Assembly (NCBI RefSeq): GCF_001027285.1 | Contig: NZ_CP011509.1 | Coordinates: 5,728,501 to 5,792,500, forward strand | Direction: 5' to 3' | DNA from: Archangium gephyra | GTDB lineage: Bacteria; Myxococcota; Myxococcia; Myxococcales; Myxococcaceae | Length of the DNA: 64,000 nt | In this document: one piece after another, positions 24,644-32,607 of the stretch | Position numbering within the stretch: the first letter of the stretch is position 1 | How the letters are laid out: every line of letters begins with the position of its first letter | Notes under the pieces: generated by a model | Databases searched by the model: none | What the model saw: only the letters and a program-made list of their open reading frames with translations | What the model was told of the DNA's origin: nothing | Program-made: the position numbers and the translations under genes

Positions 24644-25881
24644 GCAAGGGAGCACGGCGCATCCCGGATCCGCTCCTGGAGTGCTACCTGGTGGAGTCGC
24701 TCGACGACGAGGCACGGGCCGAGGTGGAGGCGGTGCTGGCGGAGTCGGAGGCGGACCGGGCCCGGCTGACGGAGCTGCGAGACGAGTCAGCGGCGTTCCT
24801 GGTGCACCATCCGCCCAGCGCTCTGGGGGAGAGTCCTGAGGCCTCGCATCAGAATCCGGGTGTGGAATCACGGCGCATCCCGGATCCACTCCTGGAGTGC
24901 TACCTGGTGGAGTCGCTCGACGCAGAGGCACGGGCAGAAGTGGAGGCCATGCTGGCTGAGTCGGCGATGGACCGGGCCCGGCTGGAGGAGCTGCGGGACG
25001 AGTCAGCGGCGTTCCTGGTGCAATATCCTCACGAGTCTCTGGTGAAGCGTTTCGAGGAGGTGCCTCGCGGAATGGTGCGCATGCCTTCCGCCTGGAAAGA
25101 GAGTCTCACTCCACGAGAGGTGGAGGTGGTGGAACGTGTTCTGGTGGGATGGGACAACCTGCTCATCGCCGAGGATCTCGGGTTTTCGACGGCCAAGGTG
25201 TGGACTCACCTGTCATGCGTTTTTGACAAATTGGGCGTGGACAGCCGTGCCTCGCTGTTCGCCCGTGCCTCGCTGCTCTCCCAGGCTGACAGAAGTCAGC
25301 ACCTACCCAAGCCGCCAGCGGACCGTGTCAAGGCTCCTCCGCCTCAAGACAAGCCGAAGACGCCTGACCAGTACCGGGGTGGCTACTTGTACCGCCAATC
25401 GCTCTTCGAACGGGCCTGGTCGCTATTGGAAAACACTGTAGAGGCCGCGGAGGTCGTCAATGAGTCCTTTGTCATCCTCTCGAAAGAGAGGACTGACATG
25501 ATGAACATGCTCGAGAAGTTCTCGCGGCAGTATCAGATCGTCACCCACAAGTCGCTGGAACTGCTGCGCCAGCACGCACAGTGGTCGGGGGTGCTGGTCG
25601 AGAGCTTCCAAACGGATACGGTCGATATGGAGGCACACCGTACCGAAGCCATGATGGATCTGGCCCTGCTGACGCATGGCAGCTCGCCCATGATGGTGAC
25701 AGTGGCACAGCTTTATTTTGTTGAAGGCTGGTCGGTGGATGCGGTGAGCAGGAGCCTGAACCTGTCACCCTTAACAGTTTATATGCAGCGGGAGATGTTC
25801 CTGAAGCAGGTCCATGAAAGAAGCACCCATTTCAGGGCGCAGGCAAGAGTTGCTTTCCATGGGACCAATCCGGTCAAGTAG
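24640..25881 (+). CDS. Composite regulator: duplicated anti-sigma-like module, LuxR helix-turn-helix, sigma-like C-terminus
   Basis: 413-aa protein with an unusual chain of parts. Residues 6-58 and 78-130 are two copies of one module (RRIPDPLLECYLVESLD... to ...DESAAFLV), 46 of 53 positions identical, resembling the short N-terminal module of myxobacterial anti-sigma-type proteins but without a zinc motif. Residues 148-210 are a LuxR/GerE helix-turn-helix including GWDNLLIAEDLG and FDKLGV, close to that of the regulator at 21132. After a Pro/Lys linker (about 215-245), residues 246-400 align with the ECF-like protein encoded just upstream (shared LYRxSL, KSLxLLRxxAxWSG versus KSVDRLRMRARWTG, DLALLTxG, LYFVEG, LS, FLK). 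No membrane helix is present, so it works in the cytoplasm. The start overlaps the sigma gene stop as ATGA. No gene with this architecture is known to me. Confidence 0.8.
   Translation: MSKGARRIPDPLLECYLVESLDDEARAEVEAVLAESEADRARLTELRDESAAFLVHHPPSALGESPEASHQNPGVESRRIPDPLLECYLVESLDAEARAEVEAMLAESAMDRARLEELRDESAAFLVQYPHESLVKRFEEVPRGMVRMPSAWKESLTPREVEVVERVLVGWDNLLIAEDLGFSTAKVWTHLSCVFDKLGVDSRASLFARASLLSQADRSQHLPKPPADRVKAPPPQDKPKTPDQYRGGYLYRQSLFERAWSLLENTVEAAEVVNESFVILSKERTDMMNMLEKFSRQYQIVTHKSLELLRQHAQWSGVLVESFQTDTVDMEAHRTEAMMDLALLTHGSSPMMVTVAQLYFVEGWSVDAVSRSLNLSPLTVYMQREMFLKQVHERSTHFRAQARVAFHGTNPVK
24655..24813 (+). repeat. Direct repeat copy A (anti-sigma-like module)
   Basis: 159-nt coding segment repeated in frame at 24871-25029, an offset of 216 nt (72 codons). 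Codon-level similarity is very high, and most differences fall in seven codons, so the duplication looks recent or conserved by gene conversion. Confidence 0.85.
24871..25029 (+). repeat. Direct repeat copy B (anti-sigma-like module)
   Basis: Second copy of the segment at 24655-24813. The two are joined by a 19-codon linker rich in Ser, Glu and Pro. Confidence 0.85.
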
Positions 25882-26081
25882 CGCCCGCTTCGGAGATGAT
25901 GGAGTGGAGGCGCTACACGTCCACGGGCGTGGGGCTGGGCTGCAACGATGACGCCGGGGGAGGGCTTCAGTCGTCCCTCATGCAGGCCGTAACCCGGTAT
26001 CCGTCTCCCCGGCGGAAGTCGAACCCGAGGAGGGAGGGCGAATCTGGCCCTTCCCCCATTTCCGGTCAGGTTCACCGGGCA

Positions 26082-26097
26082 TACCACCAAAGTGGTA
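26082..26097. promoter_or_regulatory. Palindrome copy 3, upstream of the NIDO/HYR gene
   Basis: TACCACCAAAGTGGTA, differing from the perfect dyad by one base in the left arm, flanked by A and T that extend the symmetry. TTGACC at 26098-26103 abuts it directly and could be a -35 element; the weak -10 region is around 26121-26130. The start codon of the surface protein gene is 73 bases downstream. Confidence 0.6.
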
Positions 26098-26170
26098 TTG
26101 ACCTGGCCGGAGCCAACTCCTGAGTGTAAGGTTTTGGTCTCGCAACCCAGGCCCAGGAGAAGCACCCTAC

Positions 26171-28717
26171 ATGCGACAAGCTTGTTCCAAACGTGAGCAT
26201 CCCATCCCGGCCGCTCTCCTTCGATTGGTCATCAGCCTCTACTCGGGGCTACTGGTCGCTGGTCTTCCAGACACGGCGCTTGCCGCCATCGTTTCGGACC
26301 CCAACTGCTCCAAGCAGATCCTGCCTCCTGACGAGATCCATGATGACAATTTCGTGGGTACATCGCTTGGCTTCCCCTTGGTCCTGGGAGGATCAACTGT
26401 CCACGAAGAGGTCTTCGTCGACGTCAACGGCTATGTCTCGTTCGGGATACCGCCTCTTGTGGAGAACAGCATCCACGGCCGTGAGCGAATGGAAGACCCC
26501 AAGTACTCCACCATCGCTGCTTTCTATGCCGATATAGATCCAAGAAATCCAGATGCGGGCGATGTCACGTATGGACAGACCACGTACGCTGGCCATCGCG
26601 CCTTCTGCGTCAACTGGGGCGGGGAGAAGGGGGTTGGCTCTTCCCCCTGGTGGTATAGGCCGAACCTGCGGAACAAGATCCAACTCATCCTCGTGCACCG
26701 GGAAGACAGGGGGCCTCATGACTTCGACATCATCATGAACTACGATCAGGTGCAGTGGGACGAGTCATACTCCTATTACCGTACCGCAAGCACGAGGCCT
26801 ACCTGGGTGGGCTTCACGGGACTCCCGCAGGCCGTTCCCGGTTCGGGCATTCCCCCGCCGAGCGTCCTGGTCGACGGTAAGCCCCACGCACTCACGGCTG
26901 GAAGCGTGGGCTCTCCTGTCTTGGGACGTTACATCTTCGAAATCCGTAACGGGCGGAGTCCTCAGGTGGCTGTCGTGTCCGGCACCTTGTACACGCCAGA
27001 CAATCAACCCATCGCCGGAGCCATGGTCCAACTGTGCCGTGCGGACGGCAAGTGTGCCACCGCCCCCACGAACGCCGAGGGGCGCTACAGCATGCGCATC
27101 CTCGAGCAGATAGTCGATGGCACGCCCTTTTCCTTGTCCGCGAACCCTCCGATGAATCAGGAGTTGCTGTTGCCGATCAGGAACGTTCGCGAGGTCACTC
27201 CGATCGTGGGCTCCGTCCTGGATGGGTACGACGCGGTCTTGAGGGCCGCGGAGCCAATGCCCGTCGGAACCGGGCTTGAACCGTTGGTCGGGCTCACCGC
27301 CGCCAAGACACCGGTTGTCTACTGGAAGGACCCCCTGCACATCTCGACCCACGGTTGTCCGGAGGCAACCGTGGCGACGTACACCGTCTATGAGGGACCA
27401 GGCAACACTGGCTCGGTGCTGTCCACCGGGCCCATGATCTGGGATGAAAAAACCGCGAAGTATGAAGCCACCATTCCTCCGCTCTACCCAGCTCATGGCC
27501 TGGCAACGATCGAGATGCGGCTGGTCTGCAAGAACGGGGTCGAACTGATCGACTCCTTCCCCATCTATATCGATCCAAGCGGGTATGTGCGCAACGCCAA
27601 GGGCAACCCCATCCGGGGGGCGAAGGTGACGCTGTACCGCTCGGATTATGCGCAGGGGCCCTTCGAGCTCGTTCCTGACGGCAGCGCCATCATGTCCCCG
27701 GCGAATCGCACCAATCCGATGTACAGCGATGAGCGCGGCTACTTTGGTTGGGACACCCTGGCGGGCTATTACGTGGTGCGCGCGGAAAAACCTGGCTGCA
27801 CCGCTGTTGGCCGCACGGACCGGGCCTACACCGAGACAGGCGTGCTCCCCGTGCCACCGCCCGTGACCGATCTCGACCTGAGGCTCGACTGCGGCGCGGT
27901 ACCACCGCCAGCCCTCTCCGTGCCCTCCCACCTGGCTGTTGAAGCCCAGACGTCGGCCGGTGCGGTGGTCACCTATGAGGCAAGCGCCTTGGATGCCGCC
28001 GATGGCTCCGTGCCGGTCAAGTGCCTGCCTTCATCCGGCTCGTCCTTCCCATTTGGCACCACGGCGGTCACCTGTACCGCGATGAACTCGTACGGGAACG
28101 GCGCCACCGCGAGTTTCTCCGTCACCGTCGCGGATACCCAGCCCCCCGTGTTGACCCTTCCCAATGACATGGCGGCCTACGCCACGAGCGCCGCGGGCGC
28201 CAGCGTGACGTACGAGGCGAACGCGGTGGATGCGCTTGATGGGGTTGTCGCACCGCTGTGCATCCCGCCCTCTGGGGCCACCTTCCCGCCCGGTGAGTCG
28301 AAGGCGCTCTGCACGGCGAGCGACAGTCACGGCAATGCGTCGCACGGATCGTTCTCGGTGCTCATCACCTATGAGTTTGGCGGCCTGCTACCGCCGCTTT
28401 CCGGGAGCTCGCGATCGACCTTCAAGAAGAATCAGGTCCTCCCCGTGCGGTTCACGCTGACCGGCTCGAGCGCTGGCATCTCCACCCTGGCGGCGAGGCT
28501 CTTCGTCGCGAAGGTGGTGGAGGATGGGGTGCGCCCGGAAGTGCCGGCGGTGAGCGCGGGAGGCGGAACGACAGACAACCTGTTCCGGCCGACGGGTTCG
28601 ACCGGGTCATACCAGTTCCTCCTGTCGACGAAATCGATGGACCCGGGCGTGTATTGGTTGCGCATTGATCTGGGCGATGCGGTGATCCACGCAGTCCCCG
28701 TGACCCTCACGAACTGA
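26171..28717 (+). CDS. Secreted NIDO/HYR-domain surface protein
   Basis: 848-aa exported protein; the signal peptide ends near DTALAA (about residue 40). The N-terminal domain (about 45-270) is nidogen-like: DDNFVGTSLGFPLVLGG, VFVDVNGYVSFG, STIAAFYADIDPR, GHRAFCVNWGG, NKIQLILVHR. Next come two carboxypeptidase-regulatory-like beta-sandwiches (SGTLYTPDNQPIAGAMVQLC and GYVRNAKGNPIRGAKVTLY), two HYR domains (each with an AxDAxDGxVxxxCxPxSGxxFPxGxxxxxCTA pattern), and a C-terminal beta domain. Such arrangements suit adhesion or matrix binding. AGGAG lies 11 bases before the ATG. The regulatory palindrome upstream and the position after the sigma/composite-regulator operon make it the likely output gene of the cluster. 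Base composition is visibly less GC-rich than the housekeeping genes, a hint of recent acquisition. Confidence 0.85.
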   Translation: MRQACSKREHPIPAALLRLVISLYSGLLVAGLPDTALAAIVSDPNCSKQILPPDEIHDDNFVGTSLGFPLVLGGSTVHEEVFVDVNGYVSFGIPPLVENSIHGRERMEDPKYSTIAAFYADIDPRNPDAGDVTYGQTTYAGHRAFCVNWGGEKGVGSSPWWYRPNLRNKIQLILVHREDRGPHDFDIIMNYDQVQWDESYSYYRTASTRPTWVGFTGLPQAVPGSGIPPPSVLVDGKPHALTAGSVGSPVLGRYIFEIRNGRSPQVAVVSGTLYTPDNQPIAGAMVQLCRADGKCATAPTNAEGRYSMRILEQIVDGTPFSLSANPPMNQELLLPIRNVREVTPIVGSVLDGYDAVLRAAEPMPVGTGLEPLVGLTAAKTPVVYWKDPLHISTHGCPEATVATYTVYEGPGNTGSVLSTGPMIWDEKTAKYEATIPPLYPAHGLATIEMRLVCKNGVELIDSFPIYIDPSGYVRNAKGNPIRGAKVTLYRSDYAQGPFELVPDGSAIMSPANRTNPMYSDERGYFGWDTLAGYYVVRAEKPGCTAVGRTDRAYTETGVLPVPPPVTDLDLRLDCGAVPPPALSVPSHLAVEAQTSAGAVVTYEASALDAADGSVPVKCLPSSGSSFPFGTTAVTCTAMNSYGNGATASFSVTVADTQPPVLTLPNDMAAYATSAAGASVTYEANAVDALDGVVAPLCIPPSGATFPPGESKALCTASDSHGNASHGSFSVLITYEFGGLLPPLSGSSRSTFKKNQVLPVRFTLTGSSAGISTLAARLFVAKVVEDGVRPEVPAVSAGGGTTDNLFRPTGSTGSYQFLLSTKSMDPGVYWLRIDLGDAVIHAVPVTLTN

Positions 28718-28956
28718 GCGCTCCGGCGCGGGGTGTGGCGCGCTCGTGCCACGCCCTGCGTCGCGGCTCCACCCACACCGCGGAGACCTCGGCCTCGTGC
28801 ACGGTGAGGTTCGGCTGTGCCCACTGCACGGACTGCATGGTGCGCGCGTGCGGGGATGCCAAGACGAGTGAACCGGCACGTTGGGTCGAGTCTTGGGAGG
28901 CGGCACGCCGCACTGGCTTTGGAGACAGGGACCATCCCCGCCTCATCGAGGGCGAG

Positions 28957-29718
28957 CTAGCGGGTGGTCTTTTCAGCCGGGAGGAGCTGGCCGCGGATGT
29001 CGCCGTAGTAGGTCTGCCCCGTCGTATGGAGGTTGAAGTACAGATCGCCCGACTGGGCCATCTGGGCCATCCCCGCCACCGTCAGCACTTTGGTCGGCTT
29101 CGCGCCGGACAGCGACGGGCTGGGGATGATGCAGCCCATGGTGAAGGCGCCGATTACGCTGCCGTGGCCGTGCTCCGTCGTCTTGACGATGTGCTCGTTG
29201 CGGATCTCGACCGAGAACATGCCGTCGGCGAGGTTGCTCTTGAGATCGGTGGCGACGGAGAAGTCGACGAGGATCGGCCCGAGGATGCCCGGCTTGCCGC
29301 AGTGGATGTGGAACATGTTGATCTCGGCCGTGTTGACGCCTTCGATCTTCACGTCGACCCAGGCGCGGCTCAGGTCCTTGCTGAAGCGGAGCTGCCCGTG
29401 GCCGCGATGGCCCGCCGCCTCGCGCTCCGCCCGGCTCAGCGACGGCGTCTGCGAGCGAAACTGCTTCGGCACCGACGACGGCGTGTTCGCCTCCTCGTCG
29501 CCTTCCTGGTGCGGCGTCAGCCACGACTCGAACACCATCCCCACCTCCGTCCCCTTCGATGGGTCGAGCGCCGACGGCGCGGGCGCCGGCGAGGTCGGGG
29601 GGGCGGCTGGCGTGGCAGCCGGCTTGGCCGTCTTGGCCGGCTCCGGCGCCTCCGCCCAAGCCACGCCGCCGCCCCCGATCAGCACCGCACACAACAACGC
29701 ATTTCGCACGATATGCAT
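28957..29718 (-). CDS. CHRD-domain secreted protein
   Basis: 253-aa exported protein with a signal peptide (MHIVRNALLCAVLIGGGGVAWA) and an Ala/Pro/Thr-rich linker (about residues 24-52). The rest is a single CHRD (chordin-type) domain: GHGQLRFSKDLSRAWVDVKI, AEINMFHIHCGKPG, GDLYFNLHTTGQTYYGDIRGQL. Many bacterial CHRD proteins are extracellular and of unknown function; the conserved His residues suggest metal or ligand binding. There is an acceptable GGGGA ribosome site before the ATG. The 240 bp between this gene and the NIDO/HYR gene contain no gene I can support; a short leftward frame at 28707-28946 has no recognisable features. Confidence 0.85.
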   Translation of the reverse strand: MHIVRNALLCAVLIGGGGVAWAEAPEPAKTAKPAATPAAPPTSPAPAPSALDPSKGTEVGMVFESWLTPHQEGDEEANTPSSVPKQFRSQTPSLSRAEREAAGHRGHGQLRFSKDLSRAWVDVKIEGVNTAEINMFHIHCGKPGILGPILVDFSVATDLKSNLADGMFSVEIRNEHIVKTTEHGHGSVIGAFTMGCIIPSPSLSGAKPTKVLTVAGMAQMAQSGDLYFNLHTTGQTYYGDIRGQLLPAEKTTR

Positions 29719-29824
29719 GGGATTCCCCTGCCCGCTTCGTTGCTGATCTCCGACCCTATCAGTGCGGAGACACCGCCAAAAGCAGCAGCTGGTACGGGTC
29801 GATGCCGGCCAGGACGGGCTTGTG

Positions 29825-29849
29825 TGTCCCCGACGGGAGTCGAACCCGT
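29825..29849 (-). other. tRNA 3'-end remnant (T arm plus acceptor strand)
   Basis: On the minus strand ACGGG-TTCGACT-CCCGT (29849-29833) is a perfect T arm with a canonical TTCGANT loop, followed by CGGGGAC and A where the acceptor 3' strand and discriminator base belong. No D arm, anticodon arm or 5' acceptor strand lies upstream; instead there is the end of the carboxyltransferase gene, whose stop is 13 bases away. This is the kind of fragment left at attachment sites when an element integrates into a tRNA 3' end, or simply a tRNA gene relic. Confidence 0.5.
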
Positions 29850-29862
29850 TGGGGCGAGGGGA

Positions 29863-31446
29863 CTACACCGGGGAGATCTCCCGGCGGCGGAAGGGGCGCT
29901 CCACCTTCTTGTTGGCGGTGCGCTTGAGGGCCCGCGCCAGCAGCCGCCGCGTGTCCCGAGGGTCCACCACGTCGTCCACCATCGCCATGGCCGCCGTGCG
30001 CTCGATGCGGATGTGCTGGCGCAGGCCCTCGGCCAGCTCCTTCTTCATCGCCTCGGCGGCCTCGGGACTCTCCGCGCTCTGCAACAGCTTGCGCGCCGCG
30101 ATGGACACCATGCCCTCCGGGCCCATCACCCCAATCTCCGCGCCCGGCCAGGCAATCAGCAGATCCGGCTCGAAGGCCCGGCCGTTCATCACGTAGTAGC
30201 CCGCGCCATACCCCTTGCGGACCACCACCGTGAGCTTGGGCACCGTGGCGCTCGCCACCGCGTACATCATCTTCGCCCCGTGCCGGATGATGCCCTGCTG
30301 CTCCACCTTGGTGCCCACCATGAAGCCCGGCACGTCCTGCAGGAACACCAGCGGGATGTTGAAGGCATCGCACAGGTTGATGAACCGCGCCGCCTTGTCC
30401 GCCGCGTTCACGTCCAGGATGCCCCCCAGGAACATCGAGTTGTTCGCCACAATCCCCACCGGCCAGCCGTCAATCCTCGCCAGCCCCGTGATGAGGTTCC
30501 GTGCGAATCTCGGCTTGAGCGGGAAGAACTTCCGGTCATCCACCAGCGACAGGATGACCTTGTGCATGTCGAACGCCTGTCTCGGGCTGTCCGGCACCAC
30601 CTTCAGCAGATCATCATCCCGCCGGTCGAAGGGATCCGTGGACGGCCTGCGCGGCGGCTTCTCCTCACAGTTCGCGGGGAAGAAGCCCAGGTACTCGCGG
30701 ATGGCCGTGAGGCACGCCGCGTCGTCCGCGTACTCGGCGTCCGCCACGCCGGAGAGCTCGTTGTGCACCTTCGAGCCGCCCAGCTCCTCCTCCGTCACCT
30801 TCTCGCCCACCACCGACTCCACCAGGTACGGGCCTCCAATCGCGATGGAGCTCGTGCCCTTCACCATCGGCACGAAGTCCGCCAGCGCCGGGATGTACGC
30901 CGTGCCCGCCGCTCCCGGGCCCACCATCGCCGCCACCTGCGGCACCACTCCGCTCATCACCACCTGCTCGCGGAACAGGTACCCCGTGTCCGCGAAGCTC
31001 GCCAGACGCCGCGGGTCCACCTCGCCTCCCGCCTCCAGCCGCGCTCCCGCTGAGTCCACCAGCCACACCATCGGGATCCGGTTCTTCAGCGCGAGGTCTC
31101 TCAGCCGCGCCACCTTGCGCTCGCCCACCGTGCCAATCGAGCCGCCGAACACCGTGAAGTCATAGATGGCCGCCGCCACCGGCCGGCCGTCGATCTCTCC
31201 CACGCCCGTGATGACGCCGTCCGCCGGAGACGGCTTGCTCGCGTCCTCCTCCTCGGGGAGGTTGCCCTCCGCTCCCGCCAGCAGCCCCATCTCCTCGAAG
31301 GTGTTCTCGTCGAAGAGCCGCTTCAGGCGCTCGCGGGCCGTCAGCTTGCCCTTGGCGTGCTGGCGCTCGATGCGCTCCGGCCCGCCCATGCCCTCGTTGC
31401 GGCGGCGCTGCTCCTCCAGCTTCTCCACCCGGTCCTTCATCTTCAT
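29863..31446 (-). CDS. Acyl-CoA carboxylase, carboxyltransferase (beta) subunit
   Basis: 527-aa carboxyltransferase of biotin-dependent acyl-CoA carboxylases (propionyl-/methylcrotonyl-CoA type), which moves CO2 from carboxybiotin to an acyl-CoA. The N-half shows MVWLVDSAGARLE, the oxyanion loop VMGPGAAGTAYIPA and GTSSIAIGGPYLVE; the C-half shows GWPVGIVANNSMFLGG, VPLVFLQDVPGFMVG-like text (IPLVFLQDVPGFMVG), RKGYGAGYYVMNGRAFEPD and AEIGVMGPEGMVSI. The ATG at 31446 has GGGAGGT 8 bases upstream; the open frame beyond it overlaps a lipoprotein gene and is not coding. No biotin-carboxylase gene is adjacent, so the alpha subunit is encoded elsewhere. In myxobacteria such enzymes feed odd-chain and branched-chain metabolism and polyketide extender units. 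Confidence 0.93.
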   Translation of the reverse strand: MKMKDRVEKLEEQRRRNEGMGGPERIERQHAKGKLTARERLKRLFDENTFEEMGLLAGAEGNLPEEEDASKPSPADGVITGVGEIDGRPVAAAIYDFTVFGGSIGTVGERKVARLRDLALKNRIPMVWLVDSAGARLEAGGEVDPRRLASFADTGYLFREQVVMSGVVPQVAAMVGPGAAGTAYIPALADFVPMVKGTSSIAIGGPYLVESVVGEKVTEEELGGSKVHNELSGVADAEYADDAACLTAIREYLGFFPANCEEKPPRRPSTDPFDRRDDDLLKVVPDSPRQAFDMHKVILSLVDDRKFFPLKPRFARNLITGLARIDGWPVGIVANNSMFLGGILDVNAADKAARFINLCDAFNIPLVFLQDVPGFMVGTKVEQQGIIRHGAKMMYAVASATVPKLTVVVRKGYGAGYYVMNGRAFEPDLLIAWPGAEIGVMGPEGMVSIAARKLLQSAESPEAAEAMKKELAEGLRQHIRIERTAAMAMVDDVVDPRDTRRLLARALKRTANKKVERPFRRREISPV

Positions 31447-31521
31447 GGTGTGACCTCCCAGGAGCGTCGAGGCGCCACCTTGCCAGAGCCGCGAACATCC
31501 CCGGAAGGGTAGAGTGGTGCC

Positions 31522-32583
31522 GTGTCTCCCATCATCCTTCGTGCCTTCGCTCCAGCCCTCGGGCTCGTGCTCGCCGGCTGTTCCGTGCCTCCGTCCTCGG
31601 AGCCCCGGCGCGAAGCCCGTGTCGAGGGCCGGGTGACACTGGCCGGCCCTCCCGTGGGCAATGCGTTCCTGTTCCTCTTCGCTCCGGACGAGGCGCCTCC
31701 CGAGCAGCGGGGCGAGCCCCAGTACGTGGCCGCCGTCCCCGAGGTGCGCCTCGCCGCGGGGGACGCGCGCTTCGGGTTCTCCGGGGTGGGCCCCGATGTG
31801 TACCGGCTGTGGGGCTTCCTCGATGCCAATGGCGACGCGGACCTCACCGTGGACGTGCTCGCGCAACCAGGAGCGGGGGATTGGGTTCCCGAGTCCTCCA
31901 TCGAGCTGAACGTGCAGCCGGGGCAGACGCTGCCGGTGGAGCTCGCGCTGCCTCGCCGGGTGCATCGCCCGCTGCCCGCGTTCCAGGTGGTGGAGCAGGG
32001 GACGGAGGGGGTGTTCACCCTGACGGACTCGTCCACGGCGCTCGTCTCGCTCAACGTGCGGAGCGAGGGCTTCGGGCTGCTGCGCGGGGACGCGCCCCGG
32101 TTCTTCGTCCGGCTCGCGGACGCCAACGGGGATGGGACGGCGGACGACGTGAATGGGGACGGCGTGGTGGACGTGTGGCCCCAGTTCTTCCTGCGCTTCG
32201 TCCCGAGGCCCGGGCAGGTCGTGCCCGTCGACAGCCGGGGCCGGCCCGCGCAGGTGGTCGTGCCGCTCCTGCCCGATGTGACGCCCTTCCTCGGGAGCCT
32301 GCAGGGGGATCCGGGCATCACCATCGCCGCTGGAGCGCTCCAGCTCTTCGTCATCCCGTTGGCCCAGGCCATCACCCAGGAGCCAGGGCGGGGGAGGGTG
32401 GTGACCACGCTCGGGGCCATCCCCGTGGGCGAGTACGAGCTGTGGGCCGTGAACGATGAAGGGGGCTTCTGGTTCGTGCCCAATGATCTGGGACGGCGGA
32501 CCGTGGAGCCCCTGCCCGTCCAGGCGCTGCGCTTCCGCGTGGTCCACGCGGAGGGCACGGATGGCGGTACGGGCTCGCCGTAG
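31522..32583 (+). CDS. Exported lipoprotein with EF-hand-like Ca2+-binding loops
   Basis: 353-aa lipoprotein with a GTG start and lipobox LAGC (Cys20). The sequence is mostly beta-strand-like and divides in two parts, each with an Asp/Asn-rich loop like dockerin or EF-hand calcium loops: FLDANGDADLTVD (about residues 99-111) and DANGDGTADDVNGDGVVDV (about 200-218). The first 100 residues resemble carboxypeptidase-regulatory-like folds (RVEGRVTLAGPPVGNAFLFLF). I recognise no named family. It is divergent from the carboxyltransferase gene with a 75-bp promoter region, and is followed 24 bases later by another lipoprotein gene on the same strand, probably in one transcript. Confidence 0.72.
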   Translation: MSPIILRAFAPALGLVLAGCSVPPSSEPRREARVEGRVTLAGPPVGNAFLFLFAPDEAPPEQRGEPQYVAAVPEVRLAAGDARFGFSGVGPDVYRLWGFLDANGDADLTVDVLAQPGAGDWVPESSIELNVQPGQTLPVELALPRRVHRPLPAFQVVEQGTEGVFTLTDSSTALVSLNVRSEGFGLLRGDAPRFFVRLADANGDGTADDVNGDGVVDVWPQFFLRFVPRPGQVVPVDSRGRPAQVVVPLLPDVTPFLGSLQGDPGITIAAGALQLFVIPLAQAITQEPGRGRVVTTLGAIPVGEYELWAVNDEGGFWFVPNDLGRRTVEPLPVQALRFRVVHAEGTDGGTGSP

Positions 32584-32607
32584 TCCTTGGAATCGAGGGG
32601 GAGAGAC

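Noticed and set aside
28707-28946. Small leftward gene between the NIDO/HYR and CHRD genes
   Set aside because: It overlaps the end of the NIDO/HYR gene, has no ribosome site and resembles no family.
29820-29910. Full tRNA gene
   Set aside because: Only T arm and 3' acceptor are present; no D or anticodon arm can be formed in the 60 bases upstream.
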